DNA of 64,000 bases from Pseudomonadota bacterium. GTDB taxonomy: Bacteria; Pseudomonadota; Gammaproteobacteria; Steroidobacterales; Steroidobacteraceae. Below the pieces are notes generated by a model, which ran no database searches, had not been told where the DNA came from, and saw only the letters and a list, made by a program, of their open reading frames with translations. The translations under genes were made by a program, and so were the position numbers. Positions 27,285 to 36,766 of the stretch are shown here, piece by piece (position 1 is the stretch's first letter; each line of letters starts with the position of its first letter). Location: the NCBI GenBank assembly GCA_023417315.1, contig JAEZFW010000065.1:58669-122668 (forward strand). The letters run 5' to 3'.

Positions 27285-30047
27285 ATGAGCTCTACGCGCG
27301 CTGCTTCTGCACCTCCTAACTCATCTTCGTCTAGGTCTGCAGCGCAGGGTGGTCACGTGTGGCATGCCGCACCCGCCGAAGAGGCGCTCGCCCGGCTCAA
27401 CGCAACCACGGAAGGGCTGAACACTAAAGAAGCAGCGCGACGCTTGGCTGAATTCGGCCCTAACAGTCTCCCGCCGCCGCCTAAACGACATCCCCTGCTG
27501 CGGTTTGCCGCGCAGTTCAACAATGTCCTCATCTACATCCTGATGCTCTCGGCTGCGACGTCGCTGCTGTTGGGGCATTCGGTCGATGCGGCGGTGATCT
27601 TCGCGGTCGTGCTCGTGAACGCGATCGTGGGTTTCATTCAAGAGGGTCGTGCGGAGCAAGCGCTGGAAGCGATCCGCTCGATGATCGATCCGAAGGCTTC
27701 GGTGATGCGCGAGGGTCGTCGTATCGTCGTACCTGTAGCTGACATCGTGCCCGGCGATCTCGTGCTCATCGAAGCAGGCGATCGCGTGCCCGCTGATCTG
27801 CGGTTGCTCAGAGCGCGCAACATGCGCATCGATGAGGCAATGTTGACCGGCGAGTCCGTTGCGGTGGAGAAGGCAACGGAGCCTGTCGCTGAGCATGCTG
27901 CGCTCGGCGATCGCACCTCGATGGCGTTCTCGGGTACGTTCGTGACGACTGGGCAGGGGGTGGGAATCGCCGTCGCGACTGGCGCTCAGACCGAGCTGGG
28001 TCATATCAGCTCATTGCTCGAGACCGTCACGAGCCTGAAAACACCGCTGATCAGACGCATCGATGAGTTCGCACGTCAGCTCACGGTCATCATTCTCGCG
28101 GTGGCGGCAGTCGCCTTCATGTTCGCGTGGTACGTGCGCGGTTACAGCGGTGATGAAGCTTTCATGACCGTTGTCGGTCTTGCTGTCGCCGCGATTCCGG
28201 AAGGATTGCCAGCCATCTTGACGATCACGCTTGCGATCGGCGTGCGCCGCATGGCGGCGCGCAACGCAATCGTGCGACGTCTGCCCGCAGTCGAGACACT
28301 GGGATCGGTATCCGTCATTTGTTCCGATAAGACAGGCACTCTGACGCGCAACGAGATGACTGTGCGCAGAATCGTCACCACTCGAGGTGCACTCGATGTC
28401 ACGGGCGTGGGGTACGAGCCAAAGGGCGCGTTCGAGATCAATGGTCGCAGCACGGACCCCGCAGACGACCCGCTCGTCCTCCCGCTCGTGCGCGCGGCGC
28501 TATTGTGCAATGACGCAGAGCTGCGGCTCGTTCAGGCGGAGGGGCATTCGGCCTGGCGTGTCGCGGGCGATCCAATGGAAGGTGCGCTCGTCGCCGCCGC
28601 GATGAAGGCTGGATTGGATGCCGAACACGCGCGCAAGGAGCTGCCACGCCTCGACGAAATTCCGTTCGATGCAGTGCATCGTTTCATGGCAACGCTGCAT
28701 CACAATCATGAGGGAGAATCATTTGCTCTCATCAAAGGCGCACCTGAAACCGTGGCCGCGATGTGCGCTCGCGAGCTCACCGAGCATGGGCCGCGTTCGC
28801 TCGACATCGAGGCGTGGCGCGAGCGTAACGAGGCACTTGCGAGCGAAGGACACCGTGTCCTGGGATTTGCGTCGAAAGCGCTCGCGCCCGGGACCACAGC
28901 GCTCAGCTTCGAAAGCGTTGCGAACGATGCCGTGTTTCTGGGCTTGGCCGGATTCATCGACCCGCCGCGTGCAGAGGCGCTCGAGGCGATCGCCGACTGC
29001 AAAGGCGCTGGCATACGCGTCGTTATGATTACTGGCGATCACGCGGCGACGGCAAGCGAGATCGCTCGACAGCTTGGTATAGATGAGCGTGCGAAGGCGC
29101 TCACCGGCAACGATCTCGAAGCGCTCGATGCTCACAGCCTGCGCGACGTCGTGCGTGAGGTGTCCGTGTTCGCGCGTACGACCCCAGAGCACAAGCTTCG
29201 CTTGGTCGAGGCGCTGCAGGCCAATAGATCGATCGTCGCCATGACCGGCGATGGTGTGAACGATGCGCCTGCACTGAAGCGAGCGGATGTCGGAGTGGCA
29301 ATGGGGCAGAAAGGCACGGAAGTCGCCAAGCAAGCTGCGGAAATGGTGCTCGCGGATGACAACTTCGCTTCGATCGTAGCGGCCGTGCGCGAAGGACGCA
29401 CCGTCTACGACAACATCCTGAAAGTGATCTCGTGGACGCTGCCGACGAACGGCGGTGAGGCACTCACGATCTTGTGCGCGCTCGCATTGGGGCTCGCGAT
29501 GCCTATCACGCCAGCCCAGATCCTATGGGTCAACATGGTGACCGCCGTGGCGCTGGGGCTGGTGCTCGCCTTCGAGCCGACCGAGCCCGGTGCGATGCGC
29601 CGCCCGCCGAGACCGACCGAGCACTCCATTCTCGACTTGAGCCTGATCTGGAGAATCACGTTCGTGTCCATTCTGTTCGTAATGGGTGCGTTCGGTATCT
29701 TCTACTGGGGACTCGAGCGCGGTGCCTCAGTGGAGGCCGCGCGCACGCTCGTGGTCAATGCGCTCGTCGTGATGGAGATCGCGTATCTATTCAGCGTTCG
29801 GTACGTGCATGGGACTTCTTTCACATGGCGAGGCGTTCTCGGCACCCCCGCAGTCCTGATCGGTATTCTCATCGTGACTGCAGCGCAGTTTGTCTTTACG
29901 TATATGCCGTTCTTCCAACGCGTCTTCCAAAGCGAGGGCGTATCCTTCGTGGAAGGGCTAGCAGTCATCGGAGTAGGGGCCGCGCTGCTCGTGGTCGCCG
30001 AGATCGAAAAGCGTGTGAGACATCTGATCCAAGCACGCGCCGACTGA
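27285..30047 (+). CDS. P2-type cation-transporting ATPase
   Basis: A 920-residue inner-membrane pump with all P-type landmarks in order: an N-terminal cation-ATPase domain (LNTKEAARRLAEFGPNSLP), actuator loop MLTGESVAVEK, PEGLP in helix 4, phosphorylation site CSDKTGTLT (Asp near residue 347), nucleotide domain with IKGAPE, MITGDH and TGDGVNDAPALK (near 654), and six C-terminal helices. This arrangement is that of the P2 class (Ca2+, Na+ or Mg2+ pumps). The ion is not clear from sequence. The N-terminal 25 residues are Ser/Ala-rich and unique. ATG 27285 was preferred to TTG 27279. The FtsH gene follows 101 nt later. Confidence 0.94.
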   Translation: MSSTRAASAPPNSSSSRSAAQGGHVWHAAPAEEALARLNATTEGLNTKEAARRLAEFGPNSLPPPPKRHPLLRFAAQFNNVLIYILMLSAATSLLLGHSVDAAVIFAVVLVNAIVGFIQEGRAEQALEAIRSMIDPKASVMREGRRIVVPVADIVPGDLVLIEAGDRVPADLRLLRARNMRIDEAMLTGESVAVEKATEPVAEHAALGDRTSMAFSGTFVTTGQGVGIAVATGAQTELGHISSLLETVTSLKTPLIRRIDEFARQLTVIILAVAAVAFMFAWYVRGYSGDEAFMTVVGLAVAAIPEGLPAILTITLAIGVRRMAARNAIVRRLPAVETLGSVSVICSDKTGTLTRNEMTVRRIVTTRGALDVTGVGYEPKGAFEINGRSTDPADDPLVLPLVRAALLCNDAELRLVQAEGHSAWRVAGDPMEGALVAAAMKAGLDAEHARKELPRLDEIPFDAVHRFMATLHHNHEGESFALIKGAPETVAAMCARELTEHGPRSLDIEAWRERNEALASEGHRVLGFASKALAPGTTALSFESVANDAVFLGLAGFIDPPRAEALEAIADCKGAGIRVVMITGDHAATASEIARQLGIDERAKALTGNDLEALDAHSLRDVVREVSVFARTTPEHKLRLVEALQANRSIVAMTGDGVNDAPALKRADVGVAMGQKGTEVAKQAAEMVLADDNFASIVAAVREGRTVYDNILKVISWTLPTNGGEALTILCALALGLAMPITPAQILWVNMVTAVALGLVLAFEPTEPGAMRRPPRPTEHSILDLSLIWRITFVSILFVMGAFGIFYWGLERGASVEAARTLVVNALVVMEIAYLFSVRYVHGTSFTWRGVLGTPAVLIGILIVTAAQFVFTYMPFFQRVFQSEGVSFVEGLAVIGVGAALLVVAEIEKRVRHLIQARAD

Positions 30048-30148
30048 TCGCTTCGGGCAATCCGTTCCAGATGCTCGTCGTGCGTCTCCACGGGACCTCG
30101 TAGCGCGCACATACGTTGTATAGCACCGCGACACGCCGGAGCGAGGCC

Positions 30149-32203
30149 ATGATCTGGCAGACAAGAGAGCAACGTACACCTGCGCAGCCAGCCACGTCGA
30201 AGGCGCCAGGAGGGCGCGGACCATTGGGCGGGCCGCCGGGGAGTTCGCGACCACCTGCGATGCCTCCGCGTACGACATGGCTCACGTTCCTCGTGATACT
30301 GGCGCTCAACTATTTCCTGATGCGCCTGCTATTTCCCGCTCCAGACGATGCGATCACGATCCCGTACACGGTATTCAAGCAACAAGCTGAGCAAGGCAAC
30401 GTCGAGGAGATCTACAGCCAAGGCGCAAGCATCGAAGGCCGCTTCGTCGAGGCCGTGACATGGCCGACAGAGGAGGAGCTGCGACAGGCACAAGCGCGTG
30501 AGAAAGATCAACCGATGGCCTCCTTGCTCGGCCCCGTAGAGCCACGCACGTCCGAAACCTTCACCACCACGCTGCCTGCGTTCGTCGATCCCGGGCTCGA
30601 ATCGTTTCTCATCGAGCACGAGGTCGAGATCAGCGCGATTCCAATCCAGAGCGGCAGCCCCTGGGCGACGCTGCTATTCGGTTTTGGTCCTGCGATTCTG
30701 ATCATTGCGTTCTATGTCTGGTTGTTCAGGCGCGCGCAGCAGGGTGGCGGAATGGGCAGCGCGCTCATGGGCATCGGCAAGAGCAAAGCACGGCGGTACG
30801 ATCAAGAAGCCGAAACGAAGGTAACGTTCAACGACGTCGCAGGAATCGATGAAGCGGAGAACGAGCTCGTCGAGATCGTCGACTTCCTGAAAGATCCCGA
30901 CAAGTACACTCGGCTCGGCGGCACGGCGCCCAAAGGCGTCTTGCTCGTCGGCGCACCGGGCACCGGCAAGACCCTGCTTGCGAAAGCTGTTGCCGGCGAG
31001 GCCGGCGTACCCTTCTTCTCGATGAGCGCTGCAGAGTTCGTCGAGATGATCGTTGGCGTCGGCGCAGCTCGTGTGCGCGATCTATTCAAGGAAGCGAGAA
31101 ATCACGCGCCCGCAATCATCTTCATCGATGAGATCGATTCGATCGGACGCGCGCGCGGTCCCGCCGCGATCGGCGGTTCGAGCGAGCAAGAGCAAACGCT
31201 CAATCAGATTCTGACCGAGATGGATGGGTTCTCGGGTCGAGAGGGCGTGATCGTGCTCGCTGCAACGAACCAGCCGGATGTGTTGGACAAGGCGCTGCTG
31301 CGTCCGGGCCGCTTCGATCGACGAGTCGTCGTGAATCTGCCCGACAAAGGCGGGCGTGAAGCGATCCTGAAAGTGCACGTACGCAAAGTGCCGCTCGCAG
31401 ACGACGTGAGTCTCGATGAGCTTGCGGCTTCGACTCCAGGTTTCTCCGGCGCCGATCTCAAGAATCTCGTGAATGAAACTGCGCTGCTGGCAGCACGTCG
31501 CAATCAGAACGAAGTGCACCACAAGGACTTTCTCGATTCTCTCGAGAAGATCGTGCTCGGCCCGGAGCGGCCTTTGCTGCTCAGTCGCGAGGATCGCGAG
31601 CGCATCGCTTATCACGAAAGTGGGCATGCGATCCTTGGCTTGGTCATGCCTGGCGCCGATCCCGTTCACCGCGTGACGATCGTACCGCGCGGTCAGGCAT
31701 TGGGCGTCACGTATCAAAGGCCGCAAACGGACCGATACAACTATCCTGAAGCGTACTTGCGCGCGCGTATCGTAGGCATGCTGGGTGGGCGAGCCGCGGA
31801 GGAAGTCGTGTACGGAACGAAGACGACTGGCGCAGAGAACGATATCGAACAAGCGACCAATCTCGCGCGCAACATGGTCACCCGCTGGGGTATGAGCGAA
31901 AGGCTCGGCATGGTGCAGCTCGCGCCACGCCAGAATCCTTATCTAGCGAATTCTGGATTTGGCGGGGAGAAGCCTTTCAGCGAAGAGACTGCACGCCTCG
32001 TTGACGCGGAGGTTCTGCGCATCATCAATGAAAGTCATGAGCTGGCGAAGAGTCTGCTCCGGAAGTATCGCGCGCAGCTCGATGCGCTCGTGGAAGCGTT
32101 GCTTGCTCGCGAGACGCTCGATGAGAAGGAGATCCTCGATGCAACCGGCTTGCCGCCCGCACCCGCGCTCGAGAGCGGGCGAGTGGCTGCGGCAGCGTCC
32201 TAG
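30149..32203 (+). CDS. ftsH: ATP-dependent zinc metalloprotease FtsH, likely accessory copy
   Basis: This 684-residue membrane protease degrades misfolded or regulatory proteins. Order: a proline/glycine-rich N-terminus, helix 1 (WLTFLVILALNYFLMRLL), a periplasmic domain of ~105 residues, helix 2 (LLFGFGPAILIIAFYVWLF), an AAA domain with Walker A GAPGTGKT near 268, Walker B IIFIDEID near 323, the pore motif FVEMIVG and SRH RPGRFDR, and the zinc motif HESGH near 489. It differs from housekeeping FtsH in its extended N-terminus and periplasmic insert, which suggests a second, stress-linked copy (inference). The ATG of MIWQTREQ is preferred over TTG 30116. Confidence 0.94.
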   Translation: MIWQTREQRTPAQPATSKAPGGRGPLGGPPGSSRPPAMPPRTTWLTFLVILALNYFLMRLLFPAPDDAITIPYTVFKQQAEQGNVEEIYSQGASIEGRFVEAVTWPTEEELRQAQAREKDQPMASLLGPVEPRTSETFTTTLPAFVDPGLESFLIEHEVEISAIPIQSGSPWATLLFGFGPAILIIAFYVWLFRRAQQGGGMGSALMGIGKSKARRYDQEAETKVTFNDVAGIDEAENELVEIVDFLKDPDKYTRLGGTAPKGVLLVGAPGTGKTLLAKAVAGEAGVPFFSMSAAEFVEMIVGVGAARVRDLFKEARNHAPAIIFIDEIDSIGRARGPAAIGGSSEQEQTLNQILTEMDGFSGREGVIVLAATNQPDVLDKALLRPGRFDRRVVVNLPDKGGREAILKVHVRKVPLADDVSLDELAASTPGFSGADLKNLVNETALLAARRNQNEVHHKDFLDSLEKIVLGPERPLLLSREDRERIAYHESGHAILGLVMPGADPVHRVTIVPRGQALGVTYQRPQTDRYNYPEAYLRARIVGMLGGRAAEEVVYGTKTTGAENDIEQATNLARNMVTRWGMSERLGMVQLAPRQNPYLANSGFGGEKPFSEETARLVDAEVLRIINESHELAKSLLRKYRAQLDALVEALLARETLDEKEILDATGLPPAPALESGRVAAAAS

Positions 32204-32581
32204 TGGACAATCATCCCCGCTGGCGCATCAGTCGAGATCGGCTAGATCCGCTGCACAGTGCGCGCATTGAAAACCAGATCCCGCGACGAACTGGATGCGA
32301 TCGTGATTGCACTCGGTCGCGACGCGGATGTGATGCTCAGGCACTCGCGCACCAGTCAGCAAAGAGTCGATGCTGGGCGCGTCGATCTCGGTTGCCTCTA
32401 TCCCGACGCAATGGGAATCGCAATTCGGGTCTACATTGAGTGCTTTCACCCTTACCGTCTCCTATGTGCACGACAGCACTGTAGAGAGCATCGACTAGCA
32501 AAGCAGTCGAGCGGTGGTTAGAGAACGGTCACGATGCCGCGTTCGCGGTGACAGCACGCACCCGAGGCTTGGGCTGCGCGT
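32204..32581. other. Intergenic, no convincing gene
   Basis: 378 bp between the FtsH gene and the convergent LysR gene. Short open frames exist on both strands but show neither ribosome sites nor recognisable protein patterns. I see no strong hairpin or repeat. It probably holds the two transcript ends. Confidence 0.5.
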
Positions 32582-33505
32582 TTATGCTTCAGCTATTCCG
32601 GTCGCTTGTTTGACCAGTCGCAAGAAAGCTTGTGCGGCGGGATTGTTGGGCGTTTCAGGATTCGCGGTATCTGGTGCATAGGCCACCACCAGTTCCCAAC
32701 AGATCTCCGGTTCTTCGAGTTGTGCGATCGCAAGTGGATTGGGCATGGATGAGCCGGTGCGAGCTTCGACGAGTGCTTCCGGCAGCAATGCAACTCCGAG
32801 CCCACGCGCCACGAGATCGAACATCGTTTGCAGCTCGCTCACTTCAAAGGTGGTGCGCCGTTCGACGCCTGCTTGGACAAAGGCTCGATCGACGATGCGC
32901 CGGGTGCCCCAGTCCAACAAGAAATCTACGAAGGGCTCATGGGCTAACTTTGCGAGCGGCACAGCTGTGAGGCCCGCAAGCGGGTGATCGGGTGCGCACG
33001 CTAGCACCAGCGCTTCGCATGCAATGAGCGTCGTCGCGACATCGTGCAGGGGCTCGTAGAACGGAACGACCGCAAGGTCGATACGCGAGGCACGAACATC
33101 TTCCATCAACGAGGTGGTGCTGCCTTGATAGACGCGAAGCTCGATGCCCGGATGGGCAGCCCGGAAATTGGCAAGCAACTCGGCGAGATTGAGAAACGGT
33201 CCGATGCTTTGGACGACACCAATCCTCAGAGAGCCTCTTTCGAGCCCATGCACCGCCGCGACCGCGCTGCGTGCCTCGCGTACACCGGTCAGCACATGCA
33301 GTGCCTTCTCATACAGCGCTTGCCCAGCGGGCGTGAGCTTGACGCCCCGAGAGCTGCGTACGAACAGCTGAGCACCCAGCTCCGCTTCCAGGGCTCGAAT
33401 GGACGTGGAGAGCGCCGATTGGACGATGTGCATTCGTTGAGCAGCCCGCGTGAAATGCTGTTCGTCCGCAACGGCTACGAAATGCTCGAGTTGTCGCAAG
33501 TCCAT
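32582..33505 (-). CDS. LysR-family transcriptional regulator
   Basis: 307 residues, the normal LysR length. The N-terminal winged helix-turn-helix is clear (MDLRQLEHFVAVADEQHFTR, AAQRMHIVQSALSTSIRALE, LGAQLFVRSSRGVKLTPAG). The C-terminal effector-binding domain follows (LRIGVVQSIGPFLNLAELLA, IDLAVVPF, PFVDFLLDWGTRRIVDRAF). Such regulators usually control the divergent neighbour, here the aldo/keto reductase, across a 111-bp gap that contains AT-rich dyads suitable for T-N11-A binding. The co-inducer is unknown but is probably a metabolite of the adjacent reductase or amidohydrolase. Confidence 0.93.
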   Translation of the reverse strand: MDLRQLEHFVAVADEQHFTRAAQRMHIVQSALSTSIRALEAELGAQLFVRSSRGVKLTPAGQALYEKALHVLTGVREARSAVAAVHGLERGSLRIGVVQSIGPFLNLAELLANFRAAHPGIELRVYQGSTTSLMEDVRASRIDLAVVPFYEPLHDVATTLIACEALVLACAPDHPLAGLTAVPLAKLAHEPFVDFLLDWGTRRIVDRAFVQAGVERRTTFEVSELQTMFDLVARGLGVALLPEALVEARTGSSMPNPLAIAQLEEPEICWELVVAYAPDTANPETPNNPAAQAFLRLVKQATGIAEA

Positions 33506-33616
33506 GAAAGCTCGCCTAGGGACCGATCTGTATTTGAGAAGAATAGGATCTCAAGAATGCATTGGACAGGGGTGGGTACCGCCAGCCACCTTGCGGACCC
33601 CGATCAGGGAGCGCAT

Positions 33617-34684
33617 ATGTCTTCAGTCGTTGCTCTTTCCTCTTATATAGGCGGCCTGCCCAAGGTGCAGCTCGGGCGAACCCCGATGCGGATCACCCGC
33701 GTGGGCTTCGGGGCCTGGGCGATCGGCGGGCCGGATTGGGCCGTCGGCTGGGGTCCTCAGGACGACAAGCAATCCATCGCCGCGATTCGACACGCCGTGG
33801 AACGGGGCATCAACTGGATCGACACGGCCGCGGCATACGGACTGGGTCATTCCGAAGAAATCATTCGCCGGGCGCTCGCCCCATTTCCGACGAACGACCA
33901 TCCTTACGTCTTTACGAAATGCGGACTCGTGTGGGATGAAAAGGATCGAAGCGCAGTGCCGAAACGCATCGGCGCGCGCGCGAGCATTCGCTGCGAGGTG
34001 GAGGCTTCACTGCGTCGGCTCGGTGTCGAGCAAATCGATCTGTATCAGATGCATTGGCCTGCGCAGGACGGAACGTGCCTCGAGGACTATTGGCAGACTC
34101 TGTTGGACTTGAAGAGAGAAGGGAAGGTGGCGGCGGTCGGGTTGTCGAATCATTCCGCCGCTCAGCTCGCGACTGCGGAGCGGCTCGGGCACGTGGATAC
34201 GCTGCAGCCGCCGTTCTCTGCGATTCGTCGCGACGCCGCGGCCCTCGAGCTGCCCTGGTGCGCAGCTCACGATACGGGAGTGATCGCGTACAGCCCAATG
34301 CAATCGGGATTGTTATCGGGTGCGTTTAGCATCGAGCGCGCGCGTTCCCTCGCACGCTCCGACTGGCGCTCGCGCGGTACGGAGTTCGCGGGTGAACGTT
34401 TGATGCGCAACTTGGAGCTCGCTGAAGCGATGCGTCCGATCGCCGAGCACTACGATACGACCGTCGCCTCGATTGCGATCGCATGGACACTCGCATGGCC
34501 CGGTGTCACGGGCGCGATCGTCGGCGCTCGCACTCCTGATCAAGTAGACGATTGGATCGATGCCGCGACGCTCGAGCTCAACGCCGATGACCTCGATCTC
34601 ATCGCCCGTGCGATCGGCTGGACGAAGGCGGGAAGTGGGCCGGAGAAGCCGGCCGGAATGAGAATAGCCACACAGAACACATAG
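33617..34684 (+). CDS. Aldo/keto reductase, potassium-channel-beta/AKR11-12-like
   Basis: A 355-residue NAD(P)H oxidoreductase. Catalytic residues: Asp and Tyr in INWIDTAAAYGLGHSEEII, Lys in YVFTKCGLVW and His in DLYQMHWPAQD. The cofactor end of the barrel is AIVGARTPDQVDDWI. It starts at ATG 33617 (GGGAG 6 nt upstream). A longer open frame reaches back over the LysR gene but has no content. It is divergent from the LysR gene, which probably regulates it. The last codons and the stop lie inside the left arm of a dispersed inverted repeat (34665-34775), so the C-terminal IATQNT was donated by the repeat. Confidence 0.93.
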   Translation: MSSVVALSSYIGGLPKVQLGRTPMRITRVGFGAWAIGGPDWAVGWGPQDDKQSIAAIRHAVERGINWIDTAAAYGLGHSEEIIRRALAPFPTNDHPYVFTKCGLVWDEKDRSAVPKRIGARASIRCEVEASLRRLGVEQIDLYQMHWPAQDGTCLEDYWQTLLDLKREGKVAAVGLSNHSAAQLATAERLGHVDTLQPPFSAIRRDAAALELPWCAAHDTGVIAYSPMQSGLLSGAFSIERARSLARSDWRSRGTEFAGERLMRNLELAEAMRPIAEHYDTTVASIAIAWTLAWPGVTGAIVGARTPDQVDDWIDAATLELNADDLDLIARAIGWTKAGSGPEKPAGMRIATQNT

Positions 34685-34775
34685 AACACGAAGAATGGAT
34701 GGAAAGCAGAACGCCGAGAGCTGCTCTGGTCCAACTTCATCTTCTTGTTTGTGATCTTGGTGTTCTTTGTGGCTA
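34665..34775. repeat. Dispersed inverted repeat overlapping the end of the aldo/keto reductase gene
   Basis: The left arm (34665-34696) begins TAGCCACACAGAACACATAG. The right arm (34737-34775) reads TGTTCTTTGTGGCTA at its end and is its imperfect complement. This CCACAGAGAACACAGAGAA-like repeat is common in many soil bacteria. It supplies the stop codon of the upstream gene. Confidence 0.7.
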
Positions 34776-34859
34776 CTCATGCTCACTTACTCTTCTGCCG
34801 AGTAAGCCCTGCGTGTAAAGTGAGCGCGTCGATCGACTCGGTCCAGCGCGCGCATCACG

Positions 34860-35663
34860 ATGGCTAATCCTCAGGTTCCTTCGGCCCGCATTCCGATTTT
34901 CGATGCTCACTTGCACATCATCGACAAGCGTTTTCCGCTGATCGAGAACCAGGGATATCTGCCTCCAGAGTTCACGTGCGATGACTATCTAACTCGCATG
35001 GCAGGGCAGCACCTCGTCGGCGGTGCTGTCGTCTCCGGATCGTTTCAGGGCTTCGATCAAACTTATCTGCTCGCGGCGCTCGCGCAGCTTGGCCCCAGTT
35101 TCGTGGGGGTTACACAGTTACCGGCAAGCGTGTCCGATGAGGAGCTCAGACATTTGGACGCGGCGGGCGTCCGTGCGGTGCGCTTCAATCTGAAGCGTGG
35201 CGGGTCCGAAGATGTGAAACACCTCGAATCATTCGCGCATCGTGCTCATGAGCTCGTGGGTTGGCACGCGGAGCTTTATGTGGATTCTGCAGAGCTCCCG
35301 ACTCTGCGGCACACGTTGCTCGAGTTGCCCGCGGTGAGCATCGATCACCTCGGATTGTCGCATGCGGGATTCGGGACGCTGCTCGAGCTCGCTGCGGCCG
35401 GTGTACGAGTGAAGGCGACTGGATTCGGGCGCGTGGACTTCGATGTGCCAAGCGCGCTGCGCGAGCTGTACGCCGCGAATCCAAGTGCGCTGATGTTCGG
35501 CTCGGATCTTCCCTCGACGCGGGCGCCTCGTGCCTATCGCGACGAGGACATCGACATCATCGTCGCGGCACTCGGAGTAGAGGGTGCAACCCGCGTGCTC
35601 TGGCGCAATGCGTCCGAGCTCTACCTTGCGAACCGGGCCGTCCGTCCGGCTGCGAGTGACTGA
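34860..35663 (+). CDS. Amidohydrolase-family (TIM-barrel) hydrolase
   Basis: 267 residues with a metal-site opening (FDAHLHIIDKRFPLIENQGY, HxH), a central strand VRAVRFNLKRG, SIDHLGLSH and the terminal GSDLPSTRAP (active-site Asp). This is the pattern of the 2-pyrone-4,6-dicarboxylate lactonase/aminocarboxymuconate decarboxylase group, often annotated as predicted metal-dependent hydrolases. It sits in the same direction as the aldo/keto reductase and may share its LysR control. The 3' end overlaps the convergent GH1-like gene by 43 bp. The substrate is not known. Confidence 0.87.
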   Translation: MANPQVPSARIPIFDAHLHIIDKRFPLIENQGYLPPEFTCDDYLTRMAGQHLVGGAVVSGSFQGFDQTYLLAALAQLGPSFVGVTQLPASVSDEELRHLDAAGVRAVRFNLKRGGSEDVKHLESFAHRAHELVGWHAELYVDSAELPTLRHTLLELPAVSIDHLGLSHAGFGTLLELAAAGVRVKATGFGRVDFDVPSALRELYAANPSALMFGSDLPSTRAPRAYRDEDIDIIVAALGVEGATRVLWRNASELYLANRAVRPAASD

Positions 35664-36766
35664 CGCTGCTGCGCCTTACGCAGGGCCTTCAACATAGGCT
35701 CGCAAGCCTTTCGCTGCAAAACGTCTTGTTCTCGTTCGAGATCCCACAGGCCCATTCGCGTCCATTGGTCGCGTGCATGCCACTCCGGCATTCCCAGAAT
35801 GGGATAGAGACAAACGCCGCCGAGCGCGATGCCCTCATCGATCAGCTCCTCTGCCATCAACGAGAGCTCGTGAATCCATGGGGCGCGAGCTTCTCCCAGA
35901 GCGCTCGTCTCGGTGATCACGATCTCGGCGCCGTAGCGCTGCCACACACTGCGCACCAGATCGCCTAGTGGCACTCGTCGCGGGTCGTCGTCTGCAAGCG
36001 GAATGCCGTCCCGGCCGACTTCCCACTGATTCGTCCAGTAGTAATTGACGCCGACGATATCCAGATGCTCCGGCGCGCCGCCCAGCTCGGGCAGCAAGCG
36101 GCCGCTGACCATGTCCCAGTATTGGAATACCCACTCATCGTTGAAGCGCTTGCAGTAGGCGAGTTGCTCGGGCTCCTCGTTCGCCGCTACGACGCGGCAA
36201 ATGGGATCGACGTGCACGATGCGAGCACGAGAGCATTCTTCCCGGATGCGTTGCGAGCCCAACAAAGCAGCGCGTGCGAGAGCGACTTTCAACTCGAAGC
36301 CGCGTCCTCTCACGTGCGGAGCGAAGCGGCCCACTTCGCCGCCGGCCCACGCGAAGTACGATGGCTCATTGATCGGGGTGAAATAACACGTGCGCGGCGT
36401 GCGCTCGCGGACGAAGCGCGCAGCCGCTCCGCAGTACGCGGCGAAGCGCTCTGGGAAGTCCGCGGAGAAGAGGTCGAGATCATCTGGATACCCGTAATGG
36501 AACAAGTCCCAGATGACGTCGAACTCATGGCGCGCAGCGGCTAGGATGAAAGGCTCGACGGTCGAGAAATCGAACTTGCCGTGAAGGTCGACGAGCGGCC
36601 AGCGAATCGCCTCTCGCACCGCGTGGATTCCAACGCGTTCGAGCCGCGCATAGTCTGCATCGCAGTGCAGGTCGTGCTCGGTCGCTGCGATCTGGTCGAT
36701 CCAGTCGCCATGCATGTTGTAGCCCGTGGCGCACTCGAAGCCCGCAAGATAGAAACTACGAAACAT
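35621..36766 (-). CDS. GH1-like glycoside hydrolase, second copy
   Basis: A 381-residue barrel related to beta-glycosidases of family 1. The acid/base Glu134 is in YFTPINEPSYF and the nucleophile Glu286 in IVITETSALGE. It opens directly with MFRSFYLAGFECATGYNMHG, without a signal peptide. The open frame reaches 36829, but the shorter ATG overlaps the upstream GH1 gene by 11 bp, as expected within an operon. It is shorter than classical GH1 enzymes (~450) and lacks several loops. It may act on a small or internal glycan. Some such proteins are fused to sugar-nucleotide enzymes in other bacteria. Confidence 0.82.
   Translation of the reverse strand: MFRSFYLAGFECATGYNMHGDWIDQIAATEHDLHCDADYARLERVGIHAVREAIRWPLVDLHGKFDFSTVEPFILAAARHEFDVIWDLFHYGYPDDLDLFSADFPERFAAYCGAAARFVRERTPRTCYFTPINEPSYFAWAGGEVGRFAPHVRGRGFELKVALARAALLGSQRIREECSRARIVHVDPICRVVAANEEPEQLAYCKRFNDEWVFQYWDMVSGRLLPELGGAPEHLDIVGVNYYWTNQWEVGRDGIPLADDDPRRVPLGDLVRSVWQRYGAEIVITETSALGEARAPWIHELSLMAEELIDEGIALGGVCLYPILGMPEWHARDQWTRMGLWDLEREQDVLQRKACEPMLKALRKAQQRQSLAAGRTARFAR

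Noticed and set aside
33044..33616. N-terminal extension of the second aldo/keto reductase
   Set aside because: It lies antisense to the LysR gene and carries no AKR sequence; the ATG at 33617 has a ribosome site.
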